Of a stretch of 64,000 nucleotides of DNA, positions 47,009 to 55,191 are shown piece by piece. Below the pieces are notes generated by a model, which made no database searches, was not told where the DNA came from, and saw nothing but the letters and a program-made list of their open reading frames with translations. The stretch is from Ottowia flava (lineage in GTDB: Bacteria; Pseudomonadota; Gammaproteobacteria; Burkholderiales; Burkholderiaceae_C). The stretch covers positions 1 through 64,000 of the forward strand of contig NZ_VRUA01000007.1 of assembly GCF_008017535.1 (NCBI RefSeq), in the 5' to 3' direction. The translations under genes were made by a program, and so were the position numbers. Each line of letters starts with the position of its first letter. Position 1 is the stretch's first letter.

Positions 47009-47431
47009 TCAGGGCGTGGGCGACGCAAAGCCGTCCTGGTCGCCCCGGTAGACGAAATGCAGCTTGTTGCCGTCCGGATCGCGCAGGTAGGCGCCGTAGT
47101 AGCCGGCGCCGTAGCGTGCGCGTTCGCCGGGCGCCCCCTCGTCTTGGCCGCCAGCGCGCAGACCGTTGTCGTACGCGCGGTGCACTGCAGCAGCCGACGG
47201 GGCCAGAAAAGCCACCATGCTCCCGTTGCCTGCGCTGGCAAGCTGGCCGTCGAAGGGCTCGTAAACGTAAAAGCGCGGCAGCGCGCTGCCGGGCTGAACC
47301 CAGCAGGCCGCCGCTGGGCCGCCGTCGGGCGCCACGGCGCGACGACACAGGCCGATCGGTGCCAGCACCGCGTCGTAGAACGCGGCGGCGCGCTCGAGGT
47401 CGCGGGTGCCGACGCTCACATGACTGAACAT
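47009..47431 (-). CDS. VOC-family (glyoxalase/bleomycin resistance-like) protein
   Basis: The 140-residue protein is a compact VOC member starting MFSHVSVGTRDLERAAAFYDAVLAP, with GAYLRDPDGNKLHFVY near the end, the typical metal-site region. The function is unknown; similar proteins are often annotated as glyoxalase-like. It lies between the aminotransferase and PhzF genes in the nine-gene operon. Confidence 0.88.
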   Translation of the reverse strand: MFSHVSVGTRDLERAAAFYDAVLAPIGLCRRAVAPDGGPAAACWVQPGSALPRFYVYEPFDGQLASAGNGSMVAFLAPSAAAVHRAYDNGLRAGGQDEGAPGERARYGAGYYGAYLRDPDGNKLHFVYRGDQDGFASPTP

Positions 47432-47444
47432 GGCATGCGCCGGG

Positions 47445-48659
47445 TCAGCGCCCCGCACCACGCACCACCTTCGCCAGCGCCGCCATGCCGCGGTCGATCT
47501 GCTCGGGCGTGGAAGTGACGAAGGACAGGCGCAGCGTGCGCGGGTCGGCGTTTTCAGCGTAGAAGGGCGCACCGGGGACGAAGGCCATGCCGGCGTCCAC
47601 CGCGGCGGGGAGCAGGTCCTTGGCGATCAGGCCTTCGGGCAGACGCACCCAGATGAACATGCCGCCCACCGGGCGCGTCCATTCAGCGCCGGTGTCGCCC
47701 AGCTCGCGCTGCAGCGCGGCCAGCATGGCGTCGCGCTGCTGGTGGTAGCGGTCGCGGATGGTGGGCACATGGCGGTCCAGGAAGCCATCCTTGATGACCT
47801 CGGCGACCACGCGCTGGTTGAAGCCGGGGGTGTGCAGGTCGGCCGCCTGCTTGGCCTGCAGCAGCTTGGGGTACAGCTCGGGCGGGGCGATGACGTAGCC
47901 CAGGCGCAGGCCGGGCGCCAGGATCTTGCTGAACGAGCCCAGGTACAGCACGCCTTCGGGCCAGCGCGCCAGCAGGGGCGCGGGCGGCTGCGACTCAAAC
48001 CACAGTTCGCCGTACGGGTTGTCTTCGACGATGGGCAGGCCGAATTCGCGGCAGACGGCGATCACGTCGTTGCGGCGCGCTTCGTCCATGGTCCGGCCGG
48101 TGGGGTTCTGGAAGTTGGGCAGCAGGTAGATGAAGCGCGGGCGCTCACCTTTTTCTAGCGCCTTGCGCAGAGCGGGCGCGGACACACCGCCAAAATCGCT
48201 TTCAACGCTTTCGATGCTCGGCTGCATGGGCGTGAAGGCCTGCAGCGCGCCCAGGTAGGTGGGCGACTCGACCAGCATGCGGCTGCCTTTGTCGAGCAGC
48301 ACCTTGGCGATCAGATCCAGGCCCTGCTGGCTGCCGGTGGTGATCAGCACCTGGTCGGGCGAAATGTGCGCGCCCTGCTTGGCCATTTGGGCGGCGACCC
48401 ATTGGCGCAGCTCTGGCAGGCCTTCGCTGGACGCGTACTGCAGCGAGGCGCGCGCGACGTTCAGGTCTTCGCCCAGCACGGCGGCGCAGGCGGCGTGCAT
48501 GGCCTCGACGGGAAAGGTCTCGGGCGAAGGCAGGCCACCGGCGAAGTTGAGGATGCCGGGGCGCTCAGTCACCTTCAGGATTTCGCGGATGGCGGAGGGG
48601 TTCATGGCGTGGGCGCGCTCGGCCAGTTGCCAGGGGGAAAGCGTTTCGCGGGTGTTCAT
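47445..48659 (-). CDS. PLP-dependent aminotransferase (class I/II, LysN/2-aminoadipate type)
   Basis: The 404-residue enzyme has the PLP lysine in YLGSFSKILAPGLRLGYVIAP (split: GSFSKILAPG, about 240), an NPTGR motif (NFQNPTGR, about 181) and the family N-terminus with AIREILKVTERPGILNFAGGLPSPE. Members transaminate aliphatic amino acids such as 2-aminoadipate, leucine or aromatic ones. AAGGAACTTCCAG precedes ATG 48659; a start six codons earlier is less likely. It is preceded by the cupin gene. Confidence 0.92.
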   Translation of the reverse strand: MNTRETLSPWQLAERAHAMNPSAIREILKVTERPGILNFAGGLPSPETFPVEAMHAACAAVLGEDLNVARASLQYASSEGLPELRQWVAAQMAKQGAHISPDQVLITTGSQQGLDLIAKVLLDKGSRMLVESPTYLGALQAFTPMQPSIESVESDFGGVSAPALRKALEKGERPRFIYLLPNFQNPTGRTMDEARRNDVIAVCREFGLPIVEDNPYGELWFESQPPAPLLARWPEGVLYLGSFSKILAPGLRLGYVIAPPELYPKLLQAKQAADLHTPGFNQRVVAEVIKDGFLDRHVPTIRDRYHQQRDAMLAALQRELGDTGAEWTRPVGGMFIWVRLPEGLIAKDLLPAAVDAGMAFVPGAPFYAENADPRTLRLSFVTSTPEQIDRGMAALAKVVRGAGR

Positions 48660-48685
48660 CTGGAAGTTCCTTGTCAATCTCTCGG

Positions 48686-49015
48686 TCAGTCAACCACAAA
48701 CAACAGGGCGCCCTGGGGCGCGCGCGAGCGGTGCGGCTCGGCACCGTCGGCCACCTGGTAGCTCCTGCGGGGGCGCAGCACGAACTGGCGCCCATCCTTC
48801 AATTCGGTGTGCAGCTCGCCCGCCAGACAGTACAGGATGTGGCCCTTTTCGCACCAGTGGTCGGACACGTAGCCGGGCGTGTATTCGACCATGCGCACGC
48901 GCACGTCGCCCTGCTGCTGGGTGCGCCAGAAGGCCTGCCCGGCTTCGGCCGAATGTTCGACGCGCTCGACGGTCGGCCAGTCGGTGACGTTGAAGGGAAT
49001 GTCGGTCATTTTCAT
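48686..49015 (-). CDS. DHCW-motif cupin fold protein
   Basis: The 109-residue single-domain cupin has the family motif SDHWCEKGHILYCLAGELHTEL (the DHWCEKGH core, about 52-59) and a C-terminal LLFVVD. The family is named for its DHCW-like core; its function is unknown but cupin proteins often bind metals or act as isomerases. It lies 15 bases after the EamA gene and 26 before the aminotransferase gene. Confidence 0.85.
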   Translation of the reverse strand: MKMTDIPFNVTDWPTVERVEHSAEAGQAFWRTQQQGDVRVRMVEYTPGYVSDHWCEKGHILYCLAGELHTELKDGRQFVLRPRRSYQVADGAEPHRSRAPQGALLFVVD

Positions 49016-49030
49016 GCGTTCGGCTCGGGT

Positions 49031-49948
49031 TCAGCGCAGCTTGCGGCTCAAGAACACCGTGGCGACCACCGCCAGCGCGAAGGCGATCGACAGAAGATCG
49101 GGCCGCTCGCCCAGCAGCGGCCAGGCGAACAGCATGGCAAGGAACGGCTGCAGCAGCTGCGTCTGGCTGACGCGCAGCGCGCCGCCCCAATCCAGACCGC
49201 GGTACCAAGCGAAAAAGCCGGCCCACATCGACACCGAGCCGACGTAGACGAAGCCTGCCCAGGCGGACGGCCGGATGTCGGCCGCGTTGGCCGGCCACAG
49301 CCACCACGCCAGCGGCAGTGTGACCGGCAGCGCGCCCAGGCAGACCCAGCAGATGACCTGCTCGGCGCCCAGCTCGGGCGTGACCTTGGCGCCGTAAACG
49401 TAGCCGACCGATGCCGCCACCATGGCGCCGACCAGCAGCAGGTCGGCCGGCTCGAAGCCAAAGCCGCCGTGCCCACCCGCGCGCAGCCACGCGAACAGCA
49501 CGACCAGACCGCTGCCCAGCACGGCGCAGACCCAGAAGGCCGGGCGCGCGCGCTGGTGCAGCACCCACGCGGCGACCATCGCCGTCGTCAACGGGAGCAG
49601 CGCAGTGATCACGGCGGCGTGCGTGGCCGTCACGCTGCGCAGCGCCCAGGCCAACAGCAAGGGAAAGCCCACCGCGTTGCCCAGCATCGACATCGACAGC
49701 ATGCGCCATTGCCGCGCCGTCGGCCAAGGTGAGCGCACCACCAGCAGGAATAACGCCGACAGCAGGCCCGCCATGGCGGCGCGGCCGAAGGTGACGAAGG
49801 CGGGCGCCAGTTGGGGGTCGTCCACCGTGCCGGTGGCCAGGCGCGTCGCAGGCAGGGTGACGGCAAAGCAGGCCGTGCCCAGCACGCCCAGCCAGAAGCC
49901 GGCCAGGCGGCGCGCGTCGTCGTGGGGAGAAACGGTGGCGGTGCTCAT
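49031..49948 (-). CDS. EamA/DMT-family exporter
   Basis: The 305-residue protein has ten hydrophobic segments forming two EamA repeats, e.g. GVLGTACFAVTLPATRLATG and later AEQVICWVCLGALPVTLPL. These transporters export amino acids or metabolites. It overlaps the LysE stop by four bases at 49945-49948. A longer frame upstream is spurious. Confidence 0.87.
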   Translation of the reverse strand: MSTATVSPHDDARRLAGFWLGVLGTACFAVTLPATRLATGTVDDPQLAPAFVTFGRAAMAGLLSALFLLVVRSPWPTARQWRMLSMSMLGNAVGFPLLLAWALRSVTATHAAVITALLPLTTAMVAAWVLHQRARPAFWVCAVLGSGLVVLFAWLRAGGHGGFGFEPADLLLVGAMVAASVGYVYGAKVTPELGAEQVICWVCLGALPVTLPLAWWLWPANAADIRPSAWAGFVYVGSVSMWAGFFAWYRGLDWGGALRVSQTQLLQPFLAMLFAWPLLGERPDLLSIAFALAVVATVFLSRKLR

Positions 49949-50553
49949 CGCAGCGCCGTCCAGGCCATCCAGCCTGCCGTTATGACCAGGGCCAGGGCCA
50001 TCAGTCGGTTGAACCAGAGCAAGCGGCTGCCCTGCGCCAGCCAGTCGCGCAGCAGCGAGCCGACCATGGCGTAGGTGAAGTTGCTGGCAAAGCCGAAGAC
50101 GACCATCACGGGCACGACCAGCAAGAGGCGGCCCCCTGCATCGGGGCGACCAGCGATCCACCCGGCCACCACCGACAGGGCCAGCATCCAGGCCTTGATG
50201 TTCAGAAACTGCAGCAGCACGCCCTGCCAGAAGGTGACGTCGAGCTTGCGTTCATCCGCTTGCGACAGCGTGCCGCTGCGCGCCAGCTTGGAGGCCAGCC
50301 ACAGCATGTAGCCCAGGCCCACCGTCAGCACGGCCCAACGCAGCGCCGGCACAGCGACGATCAGCGCGCCCACGCCCAGCGCACAGGCCAAGAACAGCAG
50401 CCCCCAACCCACCGGCACCGCGCAGACGAAGCGCATCGCGCCGCGCAGGCCCCGGTTGGCGGCGATGGCGGTGGACAAGGTGGTGTTCGGCCCGGGCGTG
50501 AAGCTGGCGGCGGTGGCCATCAGCAGCAGGGCGGTGAATTCCGTCAGGGGCAT
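49945..50553 (-). CDS. LysE-family exporter, first gene of the MocR-divergent operon
   Basis: The 202-residue membrane protein has six hydrophobic segments with ASFTPGPNTTLSTAIAANRG (about 16-35), the LysE motif. It is the first gene of the nine-gene operon, divergent from the MocR regulator with 67 bases between start codons, and probably exports an amino acid controlled by it. Confidence 0.9.
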   Translation of the reverse strand: MPLTEFTALLLMATAASFTPGPNTTLSTAIAANRGLRGAMRFVCAVPVGWGLLFLACALGVGALIVAVPALRWAVLTVGLGYMLWLASKLARSGTLSQADERKLDVTFWQGVLLQFLNIKAWMLALSVVAGWIAGRPDAGGRLLLVVPVMVVFGFASNFTYAMVGSLLRDWLAQGSRLLWFNRLMALALVITAGWMAWTALR

Positions 50554-50576
50554 GGTGGCACTCTAGCGCCGAACAG

Positions 50577-50624
50577 CCATACACTACCAATACAGTTAAC
50601 CGAATCAGATCAAGAACTGTATGG
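50577..50624. promoter_or_regulatory. Candidate MocR operator
   Basis: The 67-base divergent region holds three related half-sites: CCATACACT (50577-50585), CCAATACAGTT (50587-50597), and the inverted AACTGTATGG (50615-50624). Direct plus inverted repeats are the usual pattern bound by MocR/GabR-type regulators. The last half-site overlaps the regulator start codon (ATG 50621), implying autoregulation. Confidence 0.65.
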
Positions 50625-52126
50625 TTTCGGAGCACCCGATCGACCCGGCGCCCATGCTGCAGCGCGCCGCCACGCAAACGCTGACGGAGCAGCTGGCAGC
50701 GCGCTTTGCCATGCGCATCCGCGACCGGCTGATGGCGCCCGGCAGCCGCCTGCCCAGCGTGCGCCAGTGCGCCGCGCTGCACGCGGTCAGCCCGTCCACC
50801 GTGGTGGCCGCTTACGACCACCTGCTGGCGCAAGGCCTGGTCGAAGCGCGGCGCAACCGCGGCTTCTACGTGCGCGACTGGGCAAAGAAACTGCATCCAG
50901 CCGGCGCTGGATCTGCGCAAGCAGATTCTCTTTCCATAGCATCCACCGACCCGGCGGAAGCGCGCCGGTTGAACGCGCCCATCAGCGCGGCCACGCTGAT
51001 GCGCGGCATGTTCCACAGCGGCGGCAGCGACCGGCCGCAGCCCGGCATGGGCGTGTTGCCGCCCGAATGGCTGGACAACGACTTCATGGCCGCGGCGCTG
51101 CAGCGCGTCAGCAGCGGCCACGGCTTGCGCGACGCCACCGTGCGCTACGGCGACCCGCAGGGCGACCCGGCGCTGCGCCGCGCGCTGGCCGACCGCCTGG
51201 CCGAGCAAGGCATCGCCGCCGTGCCGGCGCAGATCGTCACCACCGTGGGTGCCACGCAGGCGCTGGACATTGTCAGCCGCACGCTGCTCAAGCCTGGCGA
51301 CACGGTGATGGTGGAAGAGCCTGGTTGGTCGGTGGAGTTCGCCCGCCTCTCGGCCTTGGGCATGCGCCTGCTGCCGGTCCCACGCGGCCCCGACGGGCCC
51401 GACCTGGCGGTGATGGCCCGCTATTGCGAAGCCCACGCCGGCACGCGCGACGCGCCGCGCCTGTTCGTCAGCGTCAGCGTGCTGCACAACCCGACCGGCT
51501 ACAGCCTGAGCCCGGCCAGCGCGCACCAGCTGCTGAAGCTGGCGCAGCGGCACGACTTTTACGTGGTGGAAGACGACACCTACCACCACCTGGTGCCCGA
51601 CCACGCCACGCGCGTGTCGCAGCTGGACGGACTGCAGCGCACCATTTATGTCAGCGGCTTCGCCAAGATCCTGGCGCCGGCGTGGCGCATCGGCTTTTTG
51701 GCGGCCCCGCCGGCCCTGGTGGAGCCGCTGCTGGACACCAAGCTGCTGACCACACTGACCACGCCCGCGCTGCTGGAGCGTGCGCTGGCCCAGTGCATCG
51801 AAAGCGAGCAGCTGCAGCACCACGCCGAGCGGGTGCGCACGCGCCTGGCGCTGGCGCGCGCGCGCAGTGTGCACCACGCGCGCGCCGCCGGCTGCCGCTT
51901 CGTCACCGACCCGGCCGGTCTGTTCGGCTGGGTCGACACCGGCGTGGACACGGACGCGTTGGCGCTGCGCCTGCTGGACGTCGGTTACCTGCTGGCGCCG
52001 GGCGCGCTGTTCCACGCCACGCGCGCCCCCAGCACGCTGATGCGCATCAACTTCGCGTCGGCGCAGGACGGCGAGTTCTGGCGCCAGTTTCAGCAAGCAC
52101 GTGACGCGATGGCGAAAAGCGCATGA
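50621..52126 (+). CDS. MocR-family PLP-dependent transcriptional regulator
   Basis: MocR proteins fuse a GntR-type winged HTH to a PLP aminotransferase-like sensing domain. The 501-residue protein has the HTH at about 20-90 (SRLPSVRQCAALHAVSPSTVV) and a fold I aminotransferase domain from about 130, with the PLP lysine in YVSGFAKILAPAWRIG. The linker between domains (AGSAQADSLSIAST, about 95-110) is encoded by a TGCGCA repeat. It is divergent from the LysE-led operon and coupled by a 4-base overlap to an EamA exporter gene. Confidence 0.92.
   Translation: MVSEHPIDPAPMLQRAATQTLTEQLAARFAMRIRDRLMAPGSRLPSVRQCAALHAVSPSTVVAAYDHLLAQGLVEARRNRGFYVRDWAKKLHPAGAGSAQADSLSIASTDPAEARRLNAPISAATLMRGMFHSGGSDRPQPGMGVLPPEWLDNDFMAAALQRVSSGHGLRDATVRYGDPQGDPALRRALADRLAEQGIAAVPAQIVTTVGATQALDIVSRTLLKPGDTVMVEEPGWSVEFARLSALGMRLLPVPRGPDGPDLAVMARYCEAHAGTRDAPRLFVSVSVLHNPTGYSLSPASAHQLLKLAQRHDFYVVEDDTYHHLVPDHATRVSQLDGLQRTIYVSGFAKILAPAWRIGFLAAPPALVEPLLDTKLLTTLTTPALLERALAQCIESEQLQHHAERVRTRLALARARSVHHARAAGCRFVTDPAGLFGWVDTGVDTDALALRLLDVGYLLAPGALFHATRAPSTLMRINFASAQDGEFWRQFQQARDAMAKSA
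50896..50942 (-). repeat. TGCGCA dispersed repeat, copy 18, inside the MocR linker
   Basis: On the minus strand GAGAATCTGCTTGCGCAGAT, then CCAGCGCCGGCTGGATGC, matches the core. On the plus strand it encodes GSAQADSLSIAS, the inter-domain linker of the MocR protein. Confidence 0.65.
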
Positions 52127-52983
52127 GCGGCTCCGTCCTGGCGCTGGTGCTGCTCGGCGCCCTGCTGCACGCGGGCTGGAATTCGGCCATCAAGGCCGGC
52201 GCCGACAAGGCCGTCGAGATGGCGCTGATGCGGGTGGCCGGGCTGGTGCTGGCCCTGCCGGTGCTGGCCTGGACCGGTTGGCCCAACTCAGCTGCCTGGC
52301 CATGGCTTTTGTTGTCGGGCACGATTCACTTCGCGTACTACTGGCTGCTGGCCACGGCGTACGAACGCGGTCACCTGAGCGTGGTCTATCCCGTGATGCG
52401 CGGCGTGGCGCCGGTGCTGGTGGCGCTGCTGGGCTGGACCTGGCTGGGTGAAGCGTTTTCACCCTGGGCCGCAGCCGGCGTGGCGGCCGTGGCCGGCGGC
52501 GTGCTGTGGCTGGGTCTGATCGGGCGCGCACCGGCTTCGTCCGGCACGCACGGGAGCGGTGTCGGCTGGGCGCTGTTGAACGCTGGCGTCATCGCCGCCT
52601 ACACGCTGGCCGACGCGCAAGGCGTGCGCGCCAGCGGCAACGCGCTCGCCTACGTGATGAGCCTGGCGCTGCTGGAAGCGCTGCCGTTTTCGCTGTGGGT
52701 GCTGTGGCGGCGCCGCGGCCAGGGTCCGGACTTGCGCGCCATGGCCCGGCAGCGCTGGCCGTGGGCGCTCGGCGGCGCGGCGGCCTCACTGGCGAGCTAC
52801 GGCATTGCGCTGTGGGCGATGACCCAAGCGCCTGTCCCGCTGGTGGCGGCCGCGCGCGAAACATCGGTCCTGTTCGCCGTGCTGATCGGCGGCTGGTTCC
52901 TACGCGAACCGATCGGCCCGCGGACTTGGCTCGCGGCGGTGTGCGTGCTGCTGGGCCTGGGGCTGCTGCGCTTGGCGCACTGA
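52123..52983 (+). CDS. EamA/DMT-family exporter, coupled to MocR
   Basis: The 286-residue protein has ten hydrophobic segments in two EamA repeats (LVLLGALLHAGWNSAIKAG at the start; YPVMRGVAPVLVALLGW). Its ATG overlaps the MocR stop by four bases. It likely exports a metabolite sensed by MocR, with the second EamA protein at 49031. Confidence 0.88.
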   Translation: MSGSVLALVLLGALLHAGWNSAIKAGADKAVEMALMRVAGLVLALPVLAWTGWPNSAAWPWLLLSGTIHFAYYWLLATAYERGHLSVVYPVMRGVAPVLVALLGWTWLGEAFSPWAAAGVAAVAGGVLWLGLIGRAPASSGTHGSGVGWALLNAGVIAAYTLADAQGVRASGNALAYVMSLALLEALPFSLWVLWRRRGQGPDLRAMARQRWPWALGGAAASLASYGIALWAMTQAPVPLVAAARETSVLFAVLIGGWFLREPIGPRTWLAAVCVLLGLGLLRLAH

Positions 52984-53012
52984 GCGCTGGCCGCAGCCCG
53001 TCGCACGGTAAG

Positions 53013-53414
53013 TCAGGCCGCGTCGGGCACCACCGCCGTCACTTCGATCTCCACCTTGGCCCGATCTTCCATCAGCGCCGCGACCTGCACGCACGTCATG
53101 GCGGGGAAGTGGCGGCCGATGACGTCGCGGTAGACCGGGCCCAGCTCCTTCAGGCGGGCGTTGTATTCCACGCGGTCGATCACGTACCAGGTCATGCGAA
53201 CCATGTGCTCGGGCCCGGCGCCACCGGCCTTGAGCACGGCCACCACGTTCTGCAGCGTCTGACGGCACTGCTCGATGAAGTCGTCGGTCTCGAACTGTTG
53301 CTGGGCGTTCCAGCCGATCTGGCCACCGACGTAGATCTGCGTGCCGCGCGCGGCAACGCCGTTGGCGTAGCCCTTCGGCGCGGTCCAGCCTTCGGGTTGG
53401 AGGGATTGGTTCAT
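53013..53414 (-). CDS. RidA/YjgF family protein without the catalytic arginine
   Basis: The 133-residue protein has the RidA fold (VYVGGQIGWN-like strand, RMTWYVID, FPAMTCVQVAAL, KVEIEVTAVV). RidA proteins are enamine/imine deaminases, but the position of the usual catalytic Arg (before CVEV) is Met here, while the Glu in VEIE is retained, placing it in a Rid subfamily of unproven activity. It is the last gene of the 2-aminobenzoyl-CoA operon, overlapping the ligase stop by four bases. Confidence 0.88.
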   Translation of the reverse strand: MNQSLQPEGWTAPKGYANGVAARGTQIYVGGQIGWNAQQQFETDDFIEQCRQTLQNVVAVLKAGGAGPEHMVRMTWYVIDRVEYNARLKELGPVYRDVIGRHFPAMTCVQVAALMEDRAKVEIEVTAVVPDAA

Positions 53415-55036
53415 GCGTTCTGCCTCAGCTTGAAGCGCTGCAGCTTGCCGGTTTCGGTGCGCGGCAGCGCGGTGACGAACTCCACTTCACGTGGGTACTT
53501 GTATGGGGCGATGGTCTGCTTGACGTAGTCCTGCAGCGCCTTGGCCATGGCGGCGTCGCCGTGGTGGCCGGGTTTGAGCACGACCACCGCCTTGATGATC
53601 ATGCCGCGCTCGTCGTCGGGTTTGCCGACCACGCCGCACTCGGCCACGGCTGGGTGCGCCATCAGGCAATCCTCGACCTCGGGGCCGCCAACGTTGTAGC
53701 CCGACGTGATGATCATGTCGTCGTCGCGCGCCTGGTAATGGAAATAGCCATCCTCGTCCTGCGTGAAGGCGTCGCCCGGGCGGTTCCAGCCATGCTGCAC
53801 ATAGGTGGTCTGGCGCTCGTCCTGCATGTAGCGGCAACCGGTCGGGCCGATCACGGCCAGCTTGCCGATCTGCCCGCGCGGCAGCTCGGCGCCGTCCTCG
53901 CCCACCACCTTGGCCAGATAGCCGGGCACCACCTTTCCGATGGCGCCGCGCCTGACCTCGGCACCGGCAGACGAGATGAAGATGTGGAACATCTCGGTGG
54001 CGCCGATGCCGTCCAGCATCTCGATGCCGCTGGCTTCCTTCCACAGCTGGCGCGTGGCGTCGGGCAGGGCTTCACCCGCGCTGGCGCAGATGCGCAGGCT
54101 GGGGATGCCGATGGCCTTGGCGTGCGGCGCCAGCTGGCGGTAGAAGGTGGGCGAGGTGTAGCAGATGGTGACGCCGTGCTCGCCCATCTGGCGCACCATG
54201 GTTTCGGGGTTGTACGGCACGTCGGGGTAGTAGATGCTGGCGCCCGCCCACATCGGGAACAGCAGCAGCCCTCCCAAGCCAAAGGTGAAGGCCAGGGGCG
54301 GCGAGCCGGTGACGATGTCGTCCGGCGTGGCCTTGAGCACATGGCGCGGCCACGCCTCACACGCGGCCAGCACATCGCGGTGGCTGTGTACCGCCGCCTT
54401 GGGGCTGCCGGTGGTGCCGCTGGTGAAGGCCAGCAACGCGATGTCGTCCGCGGCGGTGGGGCAAGCGCTGAATTCGGCCGGCTGGCTGGCGACCAGCGCG
54501 CCCAGGTCCTGGTCGTCGCCCGGCGCGTTGAACTTCAGCACGTGGCGCAGGGTGTCCGGGTGCTGCTTTTGCGCGGCCAGCAGTTCGTCCAACAGCTTGG
54601 CGTCGCAGATCGCCGCCACCGGCTCGCCCTTAGCGATGACCTTGGCCAGTTCTGGCGCGCGCAGCAGCGGCATGGTGGCCACGGCGATCAGGCCGGCCTT
54701 GACCACGGCCAGCCACGCCAGCGCCATGCCGATCGAGTTGCCCCCGCGCAGCAGCACGCGGTTGCCCGGCACCAGCTTCAATTCGTTCACGAGGTAGTGC
54801 GCGATGCGGTCGACCCGCTCGCGCGCCTGGGCGTAGGTGAAAGTGACCTGGGGCGAACGCAGCATCGGCCGGTCGGCCCAGCCCTTGTCTGCCGCGTCAT
54901 CCAGCAGGCGCTGCACCAGGTTGACCTGGTCGGGAATCTGCAGCTCGGGCAGGTCGTAGCGAAACTCAGGCCACTGCGCTCGCGGCGGCAGGCGGTCGTG
55001 CACGAAGCGGTCGGTCTGGGCGCTGGGCGTGGTCAT
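53411..55036 (-). CDS. 2-aminobenzoate-CoA ligase-like AMP-binding protein
   Basis: This acyl-CoA synthetase activates a carboxylate with ATP and CoA. The 541-residue protein has the P-loop-like FTSGTTGSPKAAVH (about 187-200), A5-like GIGATEMFHIF (about 340-350), and the C-terminal catalytic Lys in TETGKLQRFKLR. It lies in an operon with a 2-aminobenzoyl-CoA monooxygenase/reductase-like gene, which makes 2-aminobenzoate (or benzoate/salicylate) the likely substrate. CGGAGTTGAC precedes ATG 55036. Confidence 0.88.
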   Translation of the reverse strand: MTTPSAQTDRFVHDRLPPRAQWPEFRYDLPELQIPDQVNLVQRLLDDAADKGWADRPMLRSPQVTFTYAQARERVDRIAHYLVNELKLVPGNRVLLRGGNSIGMALAWLAVVKAGLIAVATMPLLRAPELAKVIAKGEPVAAICDAKLLDELLAAQKQHPDTLRHVLKFNAPGDDQDLGALVASQPAEFSACPTAADDIALLAFTSGTTGSPKAAVHSHRDVLAACEAWPRHVLKATPDDIVTGSPPLAFTFGLGGLLLFPMWAGASIYYPDVPYNPETMVRQMGEHGVTICYTSPTFYRQLAPHAKAIGIPSLRICASAGEALPDATRQLWKEASGIEMLDGIGATEMFHIFISSAGAEVRRGAIGKVVPGYLAKVVGEDGAELPRGQIGKLAVIGPTGCRYMQDERQTTYVQHGWNRPGDAFTQDEDGYFHYQARDDDMIITSGYNVGGPEVEDCLMAHPAVAECGVVGKPDDERGMIIKAVVVLKPGHHGDAAMAKALQDYVKQTIAPYKYPREVEFVTALPRTETGKLQRFKLRQNA

Positions 55037-55138
55037 GTCAACTCCGAAGCGGTCAATCGCGTGGACGCGTGGCGGTGCAATGGGCGAGCGGTACGCGGCC
55101 GGGTTCAGCAAGCGCCGACGCCGGACCCGCGCCGGCGT

Positions 55139-55191
55139 CTGGCGCTGTCCCCCCTTGGGGGGAAGACGCGCAGCGGCTCAGGGGGGTCATG
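55139..55191 (-). repeat. Poly-C hairpin repeat, copy B
   Basis: On the minus strand GACCCCCCTGAGCCGCTGCG, then CTTCCCCCCAAGGGGGGACAGCGCC. It is the reverse-orientation relative of 42587-42648 and lies between the acyl-CoA dehydrogenase stop and the ligase start. Confidence 0.8.

Noticed and set aside
48145-48172. TAGCGCCTTGCGCAGAGC in the aminotransferase gene as a twentieth repeat copy
   Set aside because: The match covers only the core, and the encoded residues (ALRKALEKG) fit a normal helix of the family, so it is more likely chance.
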